Origin: Pseudomonadota bacterium
Lineage (GTDB): Bacteria > Pseudomonadota > Gammaproteobacteria > Burkholderiales > Thiobacillaceae
DNA length: 64,000 nt
Assembly (NCBI GenBank): GCA_021811235.1
Contig: JAJZPG010000009.1
Coordinates: 1 to 64,000, forward strand
Direction: 5' to 3'
The notes beneath the pieces are model-generated. The model saw nothing but the letters and a program-made list of their open reading frames with translations. It was not told the DNA's origin and ran no database searches. The translations under genes were made by a program, and so were the position numbers. Shown piece by piece: positions 53,002 through 61,616 of the stretch; positions within the stretch are counted from its first letter, which is position 1, and the number at the start of each line of letters is the position of its first letter.

Positions 53002-53552
53002 GGCTGCGGCCGCAAGGCGGATTTGGGGCGGAACACGGCGATGGTGTCGGGACGCGCCTCCAGATAGGGGCCGCCGATCAGGTCGATGCAATAGGGCACC
53101 GCGGCGAACACGCCGTCGAGCGTTTCCTTGATCGCCTTGGGTTGGCCCGGCAGGTTGAGGATCAGGCTGGCACCGCGGGTGACACCGACTTGGCGCGACA
53201 GGATCGCGGTCGGCACGTATTTCAGCGACACCGCGCGCATCTGCTCGCCGAAGCCGGGCAGCACCTTGTGGGCGACGGCCAGTGTCGCTTCCGGGGTGAC
53301 GTCGCGCGGCGCCGGGCCGGTGCCGCCGGTGGTGAGGATGAGCGCGCATTTTTCGCTGTCGGCCAGCTCGATCAGCGTGGCCTCGATCTGCGCCTGCTCG
53401 TCGGGGATCAGCCGGGTGACGAACTCGGCCGGGTTGGCCAGCACCTCGCCGAACCAGGCTTCGAGCGCCGGCAGGCCCTTGTCTTCGTAGACGCCGCTGC
53501 TGGCGCGGTCGCTGATCGATACCAGGCCGATGCGTACGGAATCGTGGCTCAT
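52998..53552 (-). CDS. mog: Molybdopterin adenylyltransferase
   Basis: Adenylylates molybdopterin before molybdenum insertion. The 184-residue product starts at ATG 53552 and reads MSHDSVRIGLVSISDRASSG, VYEDKGLPALEAWFGEVLAN. The binding motif is ALILTTGGTGPAPRDVTPEA near residue 75, followed by PGFGEQMRAVSLKYVPTAIL and SLILNLPGQPKAIKETLDGV. Length and motifs match Mog rather than MoaB (MoaB lacks the long C-terminal segment). Molybdoenzymes are expected elsewhere in the genome. Confidence 0.94.
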   Translation of the reverse strand: MSHDSVRIGLVSISDRASSGVYEDKGLPALEAWFGEVLANPAEFVTRLIPDEQAQIEATLIELADSEKCALILTTGGTGPAPRDVTPEATLAVAHKVLPGFGEQMRAVSLKYVPTAILSRQVGVTRGASLILNLPGQPKAIKETLDGVFAAVPYCIDLIGGPYLEARPDTIAVFRPKSALRPQP

Positions 53553-53624
53553 GTGGTCAGAAAAGAGGGTTGCACAAGATCCCGAATTTATCAGAATGGG
53601 GAAGACCAACATAAGGAGGCGGCG

Positions 53625-54116
53625 ATGCGAGGGATCAGGATGGCGGTGGCGGCATGCATGCTGTGGGCGGGCGCGGCGCTGGCCGATCCGCCGAAAGGCT
53701 ACGACTTCGTCGGCTTCGATGCCGGTCTTGCGGCGGCGAAGTCGAGTGGCAAGCCGATCTTCATGTATTTCGGGCGCTACGGTTGCGCGTGGTGCGACCA
53801 CACCAACAAGAAGACGTTTTCCGACGCCGCGCTGAAAAAACTCTACAGCGAGAACTACGTGCTGGTGTACGTCGATGCCGAGTCGGGCAGGCGCCTGACG
53901 CTGCCCTCGGGCGAGCGCCTCACCGAGGCCGAGCTGGGCGCGCGCCTGCAGGCCTTCGCCACCCCGCTGTTCGTCTACATGACGCCGCAGGGCGAGAAGA
54001 TCATGCAGGTGCCCGGCTTCAAGACCGTGCAGGATTTCCGCGACTACGACCGCTACGTGCGCGGCGGACACTACAAGCAGAAGACCCTGCTCGAGTTCCT
54101 GGGGGGCAAGTCGTGA
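53625..54116 (+). CDS. Secreted thioredoxin-fold protein (SoxW/DUF255-like) with CAWC motif
   Basis: A 163-residue periplasmic protein. The start ATG 53625 has AGGAGG upstream; the signal peptide is MRGIRMAVAACMLWAGAALA. The mature part has the redox motif in FMYFGRYGCAWCDHTNKKTF, a cis-Pro region in ATPLFVYMTPQGEKIMQVPG and a conserved VLVYVDAESG. Thioredoxin-like proteins with CxWC and a following HTNKxTFxD segment act as thiol reductases of the SoxW/thioredoxin_7 kind. The following gene overlaps by four bases (GTGA) and encodes a secreted sialidase-like protein, so a joint redox-related periplasmic role is likely. Confidence 0.88.
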   Translation: MRGIRMAVAACMLWAGAALADPPKGYDFVGFDAGLAAAKSSGKPIFMYFGRYGCAWCDHTNKKTFSDAALKKLYSENYVLVYVDAESGRRLTLPSGERLTEAELGARLQAFATPLFVYMTPQGEKIMQVPGFKTVQDFRDYDRYVRGGHYKQKTLLEFLGGKS

Positions 54117-55297
54117 GAATCGCGGCGCTGCTGTTCGCCGCGCTGGCGGGATCGGCGCACGCGGCATGGGAGTGGGGGGCGCCGCTCACCGTCAACACGG
54201 TGCAGGGCGCGGCGATCTTCCCGCATCTGGAATCGGCCAACCGGCAAGGCGTGGCGGTGTCGGGCGACACCATCGGCGTGGTGTGGGAAGACAACCGCGA
54301 CGGCAGCCCGCAGTGTTATCTGGCACTGAAGCCTTCGCAGGCCGCGGCGTTCCAGCCGGAGACCCGCCTGAGCCGGGGCGAATGTTACGAGCCCGTCCTC
54401 CTGGCCTTGGGCGCAGGCCGCTTCGTGGCGGCGTGGGAGGAAGCCGGCAAGGTGCGCGCGCAGACCGTGCCCGGCGGCACGCCGCTGACCCTGTCGCAGG
54501 CCGGCGCTGCGCAGGTGACGCTGGCGGCGGGCGGCGGCAAGGTGTTTGCGGCCTGGGCCGAGCTGGCGGGCCGCTTCCACCGCATCGTCGTGGCGCGCCT
54601 GGAAGCGGCGGGCGAGGGCCTCGCGGTCAGGACAACCCAAGGCGTCGAAGCCGGGCAGCCCGCCGACGAGCAGGGCTGGCCTGCGCTGGCGGTGACGGGC
54701 GACGGCAGCGTGACGGTGGCGTGGGAAGACCGGCGCGCCCGCCATACGGTGCCGATGGCGAGCCACAGCCGCGACGGCGGCAGGAGCTTCGCGCCGCCGG
54801 TGCGCCTGACCGACATCAAGAGCGGCAGCGCACCGGGAGGGCTTGGGGCGGGTACCGGCGCGATGCGCCCGACGCTCGCCCCATGGGGCCGGCAAGGCGC
54901 CGCCGCGGTCTGGCTCGACAAGCGCGATTTCCTCTCGGGCTACGATGTCTACGCGGCGTTCGACAGCGGGACGCGGCGGTTCGGCAAAAACCTGCGGGTG
55001 CAGGACAGCTTCGGCGACAACATGGCGCAGTGGCACGCATCGATCATCGGCGCAGCGGACGGGCGGCTGGTCGCGCTGTGGGACGATGCGCGCGACGGCA
55101 CGCCGGACGTATGGCTGGCCGACTGGGACGGCGAGGCATTCGGCGACAACGCGGCGGTGCCGGCGGCAGCCGGGCCGGGCGCGCAGTCGGATCCGGTGGC
55201 GGCATTCGACGCCGCGGGGAACCTGCACGTGGTGTGGCTCGACCGCGACGAGGCGGCGGGCACGCGCGTCCGCTACGCACGCGCCGTGCGGCGCTGA
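54113..55297 (+). CDS. Secreted sialidase-like beta-propeller protein
   Basis: A 394-residue protein starting at GTG 54113 (GTGA overlap with the thioredoxin-like gene) with a short signal peptide (RIAALLFAALAGSAHAAWEW). The mature part carries repeated blades with Asp-box-like turns: SGDTIGVVWEDNRDGSPQCY, GSVTVAWEDRRARHTVPMAS, SHSRDGGRSFAPPVRLTDIK, GRLVALWDDARDGTPDVWLA and GNLHVVWLDRDEAAGTRVRY. This is a BNR/sialidase-type propeller; the conserved Arg triad of true sialidases cannot be confirmed, so an enzymatic role is not claimed. It ends 8 bp before the convergent corA. Confidence 0.8.
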   Translation: MRIAALLFAALAGSAHAAWEWGAPLTVNTVQGAAIFPHLESANRQGVAVSGDTIGVVWEDNRDGSPQCYLALKPSQAAAFQPETRLSRGECYEPVLLALGAGRFVAAWEEAGKVRAQTVPGGTPLTLSQAGAAQVTLAAGGGKVFAAWAELAGRFHRIVVARLEAAGEGLAVRTTQGVEAGQPADEQGWPALAVTGDGSVTVAWEDRRARHTVPMASHSRDGGRSFAPPVRLTDIKSGSAPGGLGAGTGAMRPTLAPWGRQGAAAVWLDKRDFLSGYDVYAAFDSGTRRFGKNLRVQDSFGDNMAQWHASIIGAADGRLVALWDDARDGTPDVWLADWDGEAFGDNAAVPAAAGPGAQSDPVAAFDAAGNLHVVWLDRDEAAGTRVRYARAVRR

Positions 55298-55305
55298 AAA
55301 GTCGA

Positions 55306-56271
55306 TTAGATCCAGCCGCGCCGTCTGAGCCGCCGGTACAGCACCACGACCGCCACGCTGGTGATTCCCAGGAGGGCCGGATAGGCCCAGGGCCATTTCA
55401 GCTCCGGCATGAATTCGAAGTTCATGCCGTAGAGGCTGAACACCACCGTCGGCAGCGCCAGCAGGGCGCCCCAGCCCGCCAGTTTCTGCACCGATTCGTT
55501 CTGCTTCACCGACAGCGAGGCGAGGTGGAACTGCATCGCGTCCGAGGTCGCGATGCGCAGGCGGTCGATGGCGGCGGACACGCGTATCGCGTGGTCGTGG
55601 ATGTCGCGGAAGTAGGCCTTGAGCTCGCGGGTGCACAGGTTGGGGTGCAGGCGGATCAGGTCCTGGGTGATGTCCTGCATCGGTTCGGCGACGTCGCGCA
55701 GCAGGGTCAGGTCGCGTTTCATCGCATACAGCTTTTCCAGCGTGTCGCGTCCGGATTGTGTTCCGCTCATCAGTTGGCTTTCCAGCGACTGGAAGCGGTC
55801 CTGCATGCTCTCGATCACCGGCCTGAACTGGTCGACGATGAGGTCGAGCACCAGATACAGCGCATATGGCGTGCCCGCCCGGATGCCGGCTGGGCGGCGC
55901 TGCAGGCGTTCGCTCACGCGCTGGTAGCCGCTGCCGCTGTCGTGGCGGATGGCGACGACGTAGTTGCCGCCGACGAACAGGTGGGTCTCGCCGAGTTCCA
56001 TGCGCGTTTCCCACAGCTGCACGGTGCGCGCGGCGATGAACACGTGCTTGTCGTATTCCTCGAGTTTGGGGCGCTGGTGGGTGGAGATCGCGTCTTCCAG
56101 CGCCAGCGCATGCAGGCCGAGTTCCTCGCCCAGGCGGGTGATGGCCTGGCTGTCCGGCGATTTCAGCTCGACCCAGATGAAGCGGTCGGGCTGACCGACG
56201 TGTTCGCTGATGTCGTCGAATGCGATGGCCTCGGGCTGCGCCTGGGCGTCGCGGAAAAGCAGGCAGTTGAT
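55306..56271 (-). CDS. corA: CorA-type magnesium/cobalt transporter, no canonical start codon
   Basis: Pentameric divalent-cation channel. The frame is open from the glycosyltransferase stop at 56371 but contains no ATG, GTG or TTG until GTG 56043, deep inside the domain. The homologous region clearly begins near NCLLFRDAQAQPEAIAFDDI, and a strong GGAGG lies five bases before an ATC codon at 56271-56269. From there the product is 321 residues, the normal CorA length. The C-terminus has the long helix and two membrane segments with the signature YGMNFEFMPE, ending in RRLRRRGWI. Either ATC initiates, or a start codon has been lost by mutation (or sequencing error). Starting at GTG 56043 would leave a 245-residue truncated protein. 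Confidence 0.85.
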   Translation of the reverse strand: MNCLLFRDAQAQPEAIAFDDISEHVGQPDRFIWVELKSPDSQAITRLGEELGLHALALEDAISTHQRPKLEEYDKHVFIAARTVQLWETRMELGETHLFVGGNYVVAIRHDSGSGYQRVSERLQRRPAGIRAGTPYALYLVLDLIVDQFRPVIESMQDRFQSLESQLMSGTQSGRDTLEKLYAMKRDLTLLRDVAEPMQDITQDLIRLHPNLCTRELKAYFRDIHDHAIRVSAAIDRLRIATSDAMQFHLASLSVKQNESVQKLAGWGALLALPTVVFSLYGMNFEFMPELKWPWAYPALLGITSVAVVVLYRRLRRRGWI

Positions 56272-56370
56272 GTTGGCCTCCGGCGGCGGGGAGCGATGAG
56301 TGGGGATTCTAGTCCGAATGGCGTCCGGACCGAACCTGGGCTGCCGTTCCGGCGCCGCTGCCCTGATGGA

Positions 56371-57462
56371 TCAGCGCGGCGCGCCGCGCAACCCGGCGTA
56401 GAGCTCGACATAGGCGGCGACGATCGCCGCCTCGGAATAATGCCGTTCCACCTCGGCGCGTCCGGCCTCGATCAGGCGGGTCCGGTGCGCATCGTCCAGC
56501 GTCAGCGCGGCGTGCAGCACCGCGGCGAGGCCGGCGGGGTCGGACAGCGGGGCCAGCAGGCCGTTGACGCCGTCCTGCATCAGTTCGAGCGGCCCCTGTG
56601 CGCGGGTGGAGACCAGCAGCGCGCGGTTGGCCCAGGCTTCCAGGATGACGTTGCCGAGCGGCTCGTGTACCGAGGCGCAGACGAAGACGTCGGCCAGCTG
56701 GTAGTAAGGGGCCGGATCGTGCTGCCAGCCGGCCCAGTGCACGCGCGCGGCGACGCCCAGCCGATCGGCCTGCTGTTCCAGTTCCTGGCGCAGCGGGCCG
56801 TCGCCCACCATCAGCAGATGCAGCGGCGCTTCCCCGATCGCCGCGGGCAGCTGCGCGAAGGCGCGCAGCAGGTCAGCCCAGCCCTTGTTGGGATGCAGCC
56901 GCCCGATGCCGACGAGAATGCGGCAGCCGTCGAGGCCGAGCCGATGGCGCAGGCTGGCCAGCGCATCGGGCGGCAGGCGCTCCGGCGTATCGACGAAATT
57001 GCCGATGTGGTGCACGCGGTGGGCGGGCAGGCCGTGCGTCGTCAGGTAATCGTGGATGCCGCGCGTGTTGCCGATCCAGGCGTGGGCGTGGCGGTAGCCC
57101 TTGAGCGTGTAGTAGCCGCCGAGGCGGGCCAGATGCACCGGTGCCCGGTCCCTGGGCAGATGCACGATGCGCGTCGCGCGGCCCATGTAGGTCTGCACCA
57201 CGTCGGGCCGGAAATCGCGGATCGCGCGATTGATCCGCCAGCGCGAGTAGAGGTCCCACACGCCGAGCATCGGCGCGTGATACTGGCGCACCGCCGGGTC
57301 GATGGCGCGGGCGATCTCGCCGCCCGCCACGGTGACGGCGGCGACCGGCTCGCCGCGGCGCGCCAGCGCGTTCACCAGGCGGACGAAGAAACGTTCGGCG
57401 CCGCCCAGGCCCTTGCCGCCGATGACGTGCAGGCTGCGTGGCGGCGAATGGGTGTCGCTCAA
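56371..57462 (-). CDS. Glycosyltransferase family 4 (GT-B fold)
   Basis: A 363-residue retaining glycosyltransferase. SLHVIGGKGLGGAERFFVRL at the N-terminus is the acceptor-domain loop, RFFVRLVNALARRGEPVAAV follows, and the donor domain has RILVGIGRLHPNKGWADLLR, LHLLMVGDGPLRQELEQQAD, and the E-x7-E region VFVCASVHEPLGNVILEAWA. Sugar and acceptor are unknown. The start overlaps the phosphomannomutase stop by four bases, so it is made together with the enzyme that supplies mannose-1-P or glucose-1-P, implying cell-surface polysaccharide or lipopolysaccharide synthesis. Confidence 0.92.
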   Translation of the reverse strand: MSDTHSPPRSLHVIGGKGLGGAERFFVRLVNALARRGEPVAAVTVAGGEIARAIDPAVRQYHAPMLGVWDLYSRWRINRAIRDFRPDVVQTYMGRATRIVHLPRDRAPVHLARLGGYYTLKGYRHAHAWIGNTRGIHDYLTTHGLPAHRVHHIGNFVDTPERLPPDALASLRHRLGLDGCRILVGIGRLHPNKGWADLLRAFAQLPAAIGEAPLHLLMVGDGPLRQELEQQADRLGVAARVHWAGWQHDPAPYYQLADVFVCASVHEPLGNVILEAWANRALLVSTRAQGPLELMQDGVNGLLAPLSDPAGLAAVLHAALTLDDAHRTRLIEAGRAEVERHYSEAAIVAAYVELYAGLRGAPR

Positions 57463-58832
57463 AATGGCAGGGTGAGCTCAGGCGCGGCCTGGTGGATCAC
57501 GCGGCGGAAGTCGGCCTGGATGCGCTCCAGCGCGGCGGCGTTGTCTGCTTCGAAGCGCAGCACGATCACCGGCGTGGTGTTGGACGGGCGGGCGAGACCG
57601 AAGCCGTCGGCGTATTCGACGCGCAGGCCGTCGAGCGTGATGATTTCCTGCGCGTCGGGGAAGCGCGCGGATTTCTGCAGCCGCTCCATCAGCGCGTAAT
57701 GCTCGCCCTCGGCCATCTTGATGTTGAGCTCGGGCGTGTTCACCGTGTCGGGGAGGCCGTGCAGGGTGGCGTTGATGTCGGCCTGTTTGCTCAGATATTC
57801 GAGCAGGCGCGCGCCGGCGTAGAGACCGTCGTCGAAGCCGAACCAGCGCTCCTTGAAGAACACGTGGCCGGACATCTCGCCCGCGAGCAGCGCGCCGGTT
57901 TCCTTCATCTTGGCCTTGATGAAGCTGTGACCGGTCTTCCACAGCAGCGGGCGGCCGCCGCGTTCGCGGATCCAGCCGAACAGCTTGCGGGTGGATTTCA
58001 CGTCGAAAATGATCTCGGCGCCGGGATTGCGCGAGAGCACGTCGTCGGCGAACAGCATCAGCTGGCGGTCGGGGAAGATGATGCTGCCGTCCTTGGTGAC
58101 CACGCCCAGGCGATCGCCGTCGCCGTCGAACGCCAGGCCGATCTCGGCGTCGCTGGTCTTCAGCGCGGCGATCAGGTCCTGCAGGTTCTTCGGCTGCGAG
58201 GGATCGGGATGATGGTTGGGGAAGGTGCCGTCGACTTCGCAGAACAGTTCTTCCACCTGGCAGCCCATGTCGCGGTAGAGCTTGGGTGCGAAGGCGCCGG
58301 GCACGCCGTTGCCGCAGTCGATGATGATCTTCATCGGGCGCGCGAGCTTCACGTCCGACACGATGCGCGCGAGGTACTCCGGCGCGATGTCGTACTGGCG
58401 GTAGGCGCCGGCGCCGTGCGCGAGATCGTTGTCGACCAGGCGCTGGCGCAGCTTCTGGATGGTGTCGCCCGACAGCGTCTCGCCGCCGAGCACCATCTTC
58501 AGGCCGTTGTAGTCGGGCGGGTTGTGGCTGCCGGTGACCATCACCGCGCTGTGGGTGCCGAGCTGATACGCCGCGAAATAGGTCATCGGCGTGGCGACCA
58601 TGCCCAGATCCACCACGCCGATGCCGGCCTTGCGGATACCGCGCGCCAGCGCCGCGGCGAGATCGGGGCCGGACAGGCGGCCGTCGCGGCCGATGCAGAT
58701 TTCTTTCTGGTTGCGTGCCGCGGCTTCCGAACCGATGGCGTGGCCGATGGCTTCGACGATTTCAGGGGTGAAGCTCTTGCCGACGATGCCGCGGATGTCG
58801 TAGGCCTTGAAGATTTCCTTGGGGTATTCCAC
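57459..58832 (-). CDS. manB: Phosphomannomutase/phosphoglucomutase
   Basis: Interconverts hexose 6- and 1-phosphates for surface sugar nucleotides (AlgC/ManB type). The 457-residue product has the phosphoserine loop VMVTGSHNPPDYNGLKMVLG near residue 105, the metal loop IGLAFDGDGDRLGVVTKDG near 240, the sugar loop GEMSGHVFFKERWFGFDDGL near 325, and a C-terminal phosphate loop RPSNTTPVIVLRFEAD. The N-terminus MEYPKEIFKAYDIRGIVGKS is full length. Whether mannose or glucose is preferred cannot be read from sequence. It overlaps the downstream glycosyltransferase. Confidence 0.95.
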   Translation of the reverse strand: MEYPKEIFKAYDIRGIVGKSFTPEIVEAIGHAIGSEAAARNQKEICIGRDGRLSGPDLAAALARGIRKAGIGVVDLGMVATPMTYFAAYQLGTHSAVMVTGSHNPPDYNGLKMVLGGETLSGDTIQKLRQRLVDNDLAHGAGAYRQYDIAPEYLARIVSDVKLARPMKIIIDCGNGVPGAFAPKLYRDMGCQVEELFCEVDGTFPNHHPDPSQPKNLQDLIAALKTSDAEIGLAFDGDGDRLGVVTKDGSIIFPDRQLMLFADDVLSRNPGAEIIFDVKSTRKLFGWIRERGGRPLLWKTGHSFIKAKMKETGALLAGEMSGHVFFKERWFGFDDGLYAGARLLEYLSKQADINATLHGLPDTVNTPELNIKMAEGEHYALMERLQKSARFPDAQEIITLDGLRVEYADGFGLARPSNTTPVIVLRFEADNAAALERIQADFRRVIHQAAPELTLPF

Positions 58833-58863
58833 AACGCGCTCCCTTGTTGTTGATGCGCCGATT

Positions 58864-59844
58864 CTACCCGCGCTGCGTGTCGAAATGCTGCATCAGCCGC
58901 TGCGGCAGCCAGTCGAGGTTGCCGGGGAAAGGGCCGGATGGGAAGGCGACGTGGCCGCCCGTGTCCGGCTGCTCCAGCGTGACCGCGGGCGAGACCTCGG
59001 CGGCGGCCGGCAGCGCCCACGCCGGCAGGAAGGGGTCGTTCCTCGCGTTGATGACGAGCGTGGGCACAGCGATCGATTTCAGCAAGGGCTTGGACGAGAC
59101 CCTGAGCCAGTAGTCGTCGGCATCGCGAAAGCCATGCAGGCGCGCGGTGACCAGGGTGTCGAACTCGCGGAAGGTGGTCGCCGCCGCGATGGCCGGCGCA
59201 TCCAGCACGCCCGGAAACAGCCGGGCCTTCTTCAGCGCCTTCTGCTTGAGGGTGGCCAGGAAACGCGCCGTGTAGACGCGACGGTTGAAACCGCGGTCGA
59301 GCGCGGGACCGGCGGCGCTGAGGTCGAGCGGCGCCGAGACGGCGGCGGCGCCTGCGACCGACGCGTTCGCTTCGTCCCCCTGTTCGCCCAGCCATTTCAG
59401 CAGCGCATTGCCGCCGAGCGAGACGCCGACGGCGTAGAGCGGGACCTCGGCATGCCGCGATTTGACGTGGCGCAGCATGCGCCCGATGTCCGCGCTGTCG
59501 CCGGCGAAATAGGCGCGCGGCAGCCGATTGTCTTCGCCCGAGCAGCCGCGGAAATGGGCGACCACGCCGTGCCAGCCGCGCCGCCGTACGGTGCGCATCA
59601 GGTCGCGCGCGTAATGGCTGTCGGCGCTGCCCTCGAGACCGTGGAACAGCACCACGACCGGGCGGCCGGCGTGGCCGTCGACCCAGTCGAAATCGAGGAA
59701 GTCGCCGTCCGGGAGTTCTAGCCGTTCGCGCCGGTAGTCGATCGGCGGCACGCGGATGAAAAGGCTGCTGTAGATGGTTTGCACATGGCCGCCGGGCAGC
59801 CAGGCCGGCGCACGATAAGCGGAGGGCGCGGCGTCGCGTTTCAC
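58864..59844 (-). CDS. YheT-family alpha/beta hydrolase
   Basis: A 326-residue serine hydrolase of the YheT/AB-hydrolase family. The start is put at GTG 59844 (VKRDAAPSAYRAPAWLPGGH), seven bases after the upstream stop. Family marks: LPGGHVQTIYSSLFIRVPPI, VVLFHGLEGSADSHYARDLM, VAHFRGCSGEDNRLPRAYFA, the nucleophile elbow YAVGVSLGGNALLKWLGEQG, the acid in LVINARNDPFLPAW, and the catalytic His in PDTGGHVAFPSG. The substrate is unknown. It sits between the SnoaL-like gene and the phosphomannomutase on the same strand. Confidence 0.92.
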   Translation of the reverse strand: MKRDAAPSAYRAPAWLPGGHVQTIYSSLFIRVPPIDYRRERLELPDGDFLDFDWVDGHAGRPVVVLFHGLEGSADSHYARDLMRTVRRRGWHGVVAHFRGCSGEDNRLPRAYFAGDSADIGRMLRHVKSRHAEVPLYAVGVSLGGNALLKWLGEQGDEANASVAGAAAVSAPLDLSAAGPALDRGFNRRVYTARFLATLKQKALKKARLFPGVLDAPAIAAATTFREFDTLVTARLHGFRDADDYWLRVSSKPLLKSIAVPTLVINARNDPFLPAWALPAAAEVSPAVTLEQPDTGGHVAFPSGPFPGNLDWLPQRLMQHFDTQRG

Positions 59845-59851
59845 CGGCCGT

Positions 59852-60283
59852 TCAATGCAGCACGACGGGCGGCGTGCGGGCGGGCGGCGTCCCGCCGACC
59901 TGCAGCGGAGAGGCATGGTGCAGCACCATGCGCCAGCCGTCGGCTTCCTCGCGGTAGACGTTGGTGGCCAGGATGGGCGGACGCGGCTCGGTTTCCTGGC
60001 CGATGATGAGGTATTCGCGCACGATGCGGATGACCTGGCCGGCTTCCCGGATGTCGTGCGCGGTTTCCACCTGGATGCGGAACTGGCCGGCGGCCTCGAA
60101 CATGCTGCGCCAGCCGGCCGTGACTGCGGCGGGGCCGGTCAGCGGCGCAGTCAGCGGATGGATGCAGGCGATGCTGTCGTCGCGGGACCAGACTGCCATC
60201 ATGGCGTCGAGGGAGCGTGCCTCGAAGGCGGCGTAGAACGCGGCTTCGGCGGCTTCGGGCGTGGGGTAGGCGGGGGCGGACAT
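59852..60283 (-). CDS. SnoaL/NTF2-like protein
   Basis: A 143-residue NTF2-fold protein: AAEAAFYAAFEARSLDAMMA, VWSRDDSIACIHPLTAPLTG, PAAVTAGWRSMFEAAGQFRI and ATNVYREEADGWRMVLHHAS are the family pattern (helix, strand, conserved Trp). Function unknown; members are diverse and some are small-molecule isomerases. It precedes YheT with seven bases between. Confidence 0.85.
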   Translation of the reverse strand: MSAPAYPTPEAAEAAFYAAFEARSLDAMMAVWSRDDSIACIHPLTAPLTGPAAVTAGWRSMFEAAGQFRIQVETAHDIREAGQVIRIVREYLIIGQETEPRPPILATNVYREEADGWRMVLHHASPLQVGGTPPARTPPVVLH

Positions 60284-60374
60284 GATTCTCGGGTTGCGCG
60301 GAGCGCCGCGCGGGCGGCCGGCTGGACGGACGCCATGGCTGGATCGTCCGTCCCGGGGCGCGGTATCTATCTGT

Positions 60375-60578
60375 TCAGTGATGGCTGCCGCTGGGCTTGC
60401 CTTTCAGGCGATAGAGCGTGCCGCAATACGGACACAGCGCATCGCCACGCGACTCGATCGGCAGATACACGCGCGGATGCGCGTTCCAGTCCGCATGCTG
60501 CGGCATCGGGCAGTGCAGGGGCAGATCGCCCTCGGTGACCTCGATGACGCGCTGGGTGTTGTCGTGCCGCTCGCTCAT
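60375..60578 (-). CDS. Small zinc-finger protein (NDUFS6-like)
   Basis: A 67-residue protein with one zinc finger: LPLHCPMPQHADWNAHPRVY then LPIESRGDALCPYCGTLYRL, i.e. Cys, His, Cys, Cys ligands as in the zinc-finger family related to complex I subunit NDUFS6. It lies 11 bp after ilvE on the same strand, and this pair occurs across betaproteobacteria. A hairpin GGACGGAC/GTCCGTCC (60324-60353) follows. The function is unknown. Confidence 0.9.
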   Translation of the reverse strand: MSERHDNTQRVIEVTEGDLPLHCPMPQHADWNAHPRVYLPIESRGDALCPYCGTLYRLKGKPSGSHH

Positions 60579-60589
60579 GCCGGTCTCGC

Positions 60590-61513
60590 TTATCTGACCG
60601 GGGTGAGCCAGTCGGTGTGGGCGGCGGCGCGGCCGTGCACGCAGTCGAAATACATGGCCTGCAATTTGGCCGTGAGGGGGCCGCGCGTGCCTTCGCCGAT
60701 GGCGCGGTTGTCGAGTTCGCGGATCGGCGTGACCTCGGCGGCGGTGCCGGTGAAGAAGGCTTCGTCGGCGGAATACACTTCGTCGCGCGTGATGCGTTTC
60801 TCGATCACCGGCAGGCCGATCTCGCCGGCCAGCTGCACGATGGTGTCGCGGGTGATGCCTTCGAGCGCACTGGTCAGGTCGGGCGTGTAGAGCTTGCCGT
60901 TCCTGATGATGAAGACGTTCTCGCCGGAGCCTTCCGCGACGAAGCCGTCGACGTCGAGCAGCAGCGCCTCGTCGTAGCCGTCCATCTCGGCTTCCTTGTG
61001 CGCGAGGATGGAGTTCATGTAGTTGCCGTTGGCCTTGGCCTTGCACATGGTGATGTTGACGTGGTGGCGCGCGAACGAGCTGGTCTTCACGCGGATGCCG
61101 CGCTCGAGCGCTTCCTGCCCGAGATACGCGCCCCACGGCCAGGCGGCGACGATGACGTGCACCGACAGGTTCTTCGCCGAGATGCCCATCGCTTCCGAGC
61201 CGAAGAAGGCCATCGGGCGCAGGTAGCCGGATTCGAGCTTGTTCTCGCGCACCACGGTGCGCTGCGCCTCGGAAATCGTGTCCTTGTCGAACGGCATCTT
61301 CATGCCGAGGATGTGGGCGGAGCGGAACAGCCGGTCGGTGTGCTCCTTGAGGCGGAAGATCGCCGTGCCCTGTTCGGCCTTGTAGGCGCGCACGCCCTCG
61401 AAGACGCCCATGCCGTAGTGCAGGGTGTGGGTGAGGACGTGGGTGGTGGCGTCGCGCCAGGGTACGAGCTTGCCGTCGTACCAGATGACGCCGTCGCGGT
61501 CGGCCATGGACAT
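60590..61513 (-). CDS. ilvE: Branched-chain amino acid aminotransferase
   Basis: PLP enzyme for the last step of valine, leucine and isoleucine synthesis. The 307-residue product is complete: WYDGKLVPWRDATTHVLTHT and LHYGMGVFEGVRAYKAEQGT at the start, EHTDRLFRSAHILGMKMPFD, PLP lysine in NITMCKAKANGNYMNSILAH near residue 159, and EVYSADEAFFTGTAAEVTPI near 250. It is divergent from the RNase T2 gene. A small zinc-finger gene follows. Confidence 0.96.
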   Translation of the reverse strand: MSMADRDGVIWYDGKLVPWRDATTHVLTHTLHYGMGVFEGVRAYKAEQGTAIFRLKEHTDRLFRSAHILGMKMPFDKDTISEAQRTVVRENKLESGYLRPMAFFGSEAMGISAKNLSVHVIVAAWPWGAYLGQEALERGIRVKTSSFARHHVNITMCKAKANGNYMNSILAHKEAEMDGYDEALLLDVDGFVAEGSGENVFIIRNGKLYTPDLTSALEGITRDTIVQLAGEIGLPVIEKRITRDEVYSADEAFFTGTAAEVTPIRELDNRAIGEGTRGPLTAKLQAMYFDCVHGRAAAHTDWLTPVR

Positions 61514-61616
61514 GGTGGGGCTTTCTTTAAAAACGAACGGAAAGCGGGAATTTTACCGGAATCTGCAGCGTCCGAAGCGGCCTGTGGCACGATGTTGCCA
61601 TCCCTGGAGACTGAAA

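Noticed and set aside
54166-57699. 1177-codon open frame on the plus strand
   Set aside because: Crosses the sialidase-like gene in another frame and then runs antisense to corA, the glycosyltransferase and part of the mutase; low-complexity translation.
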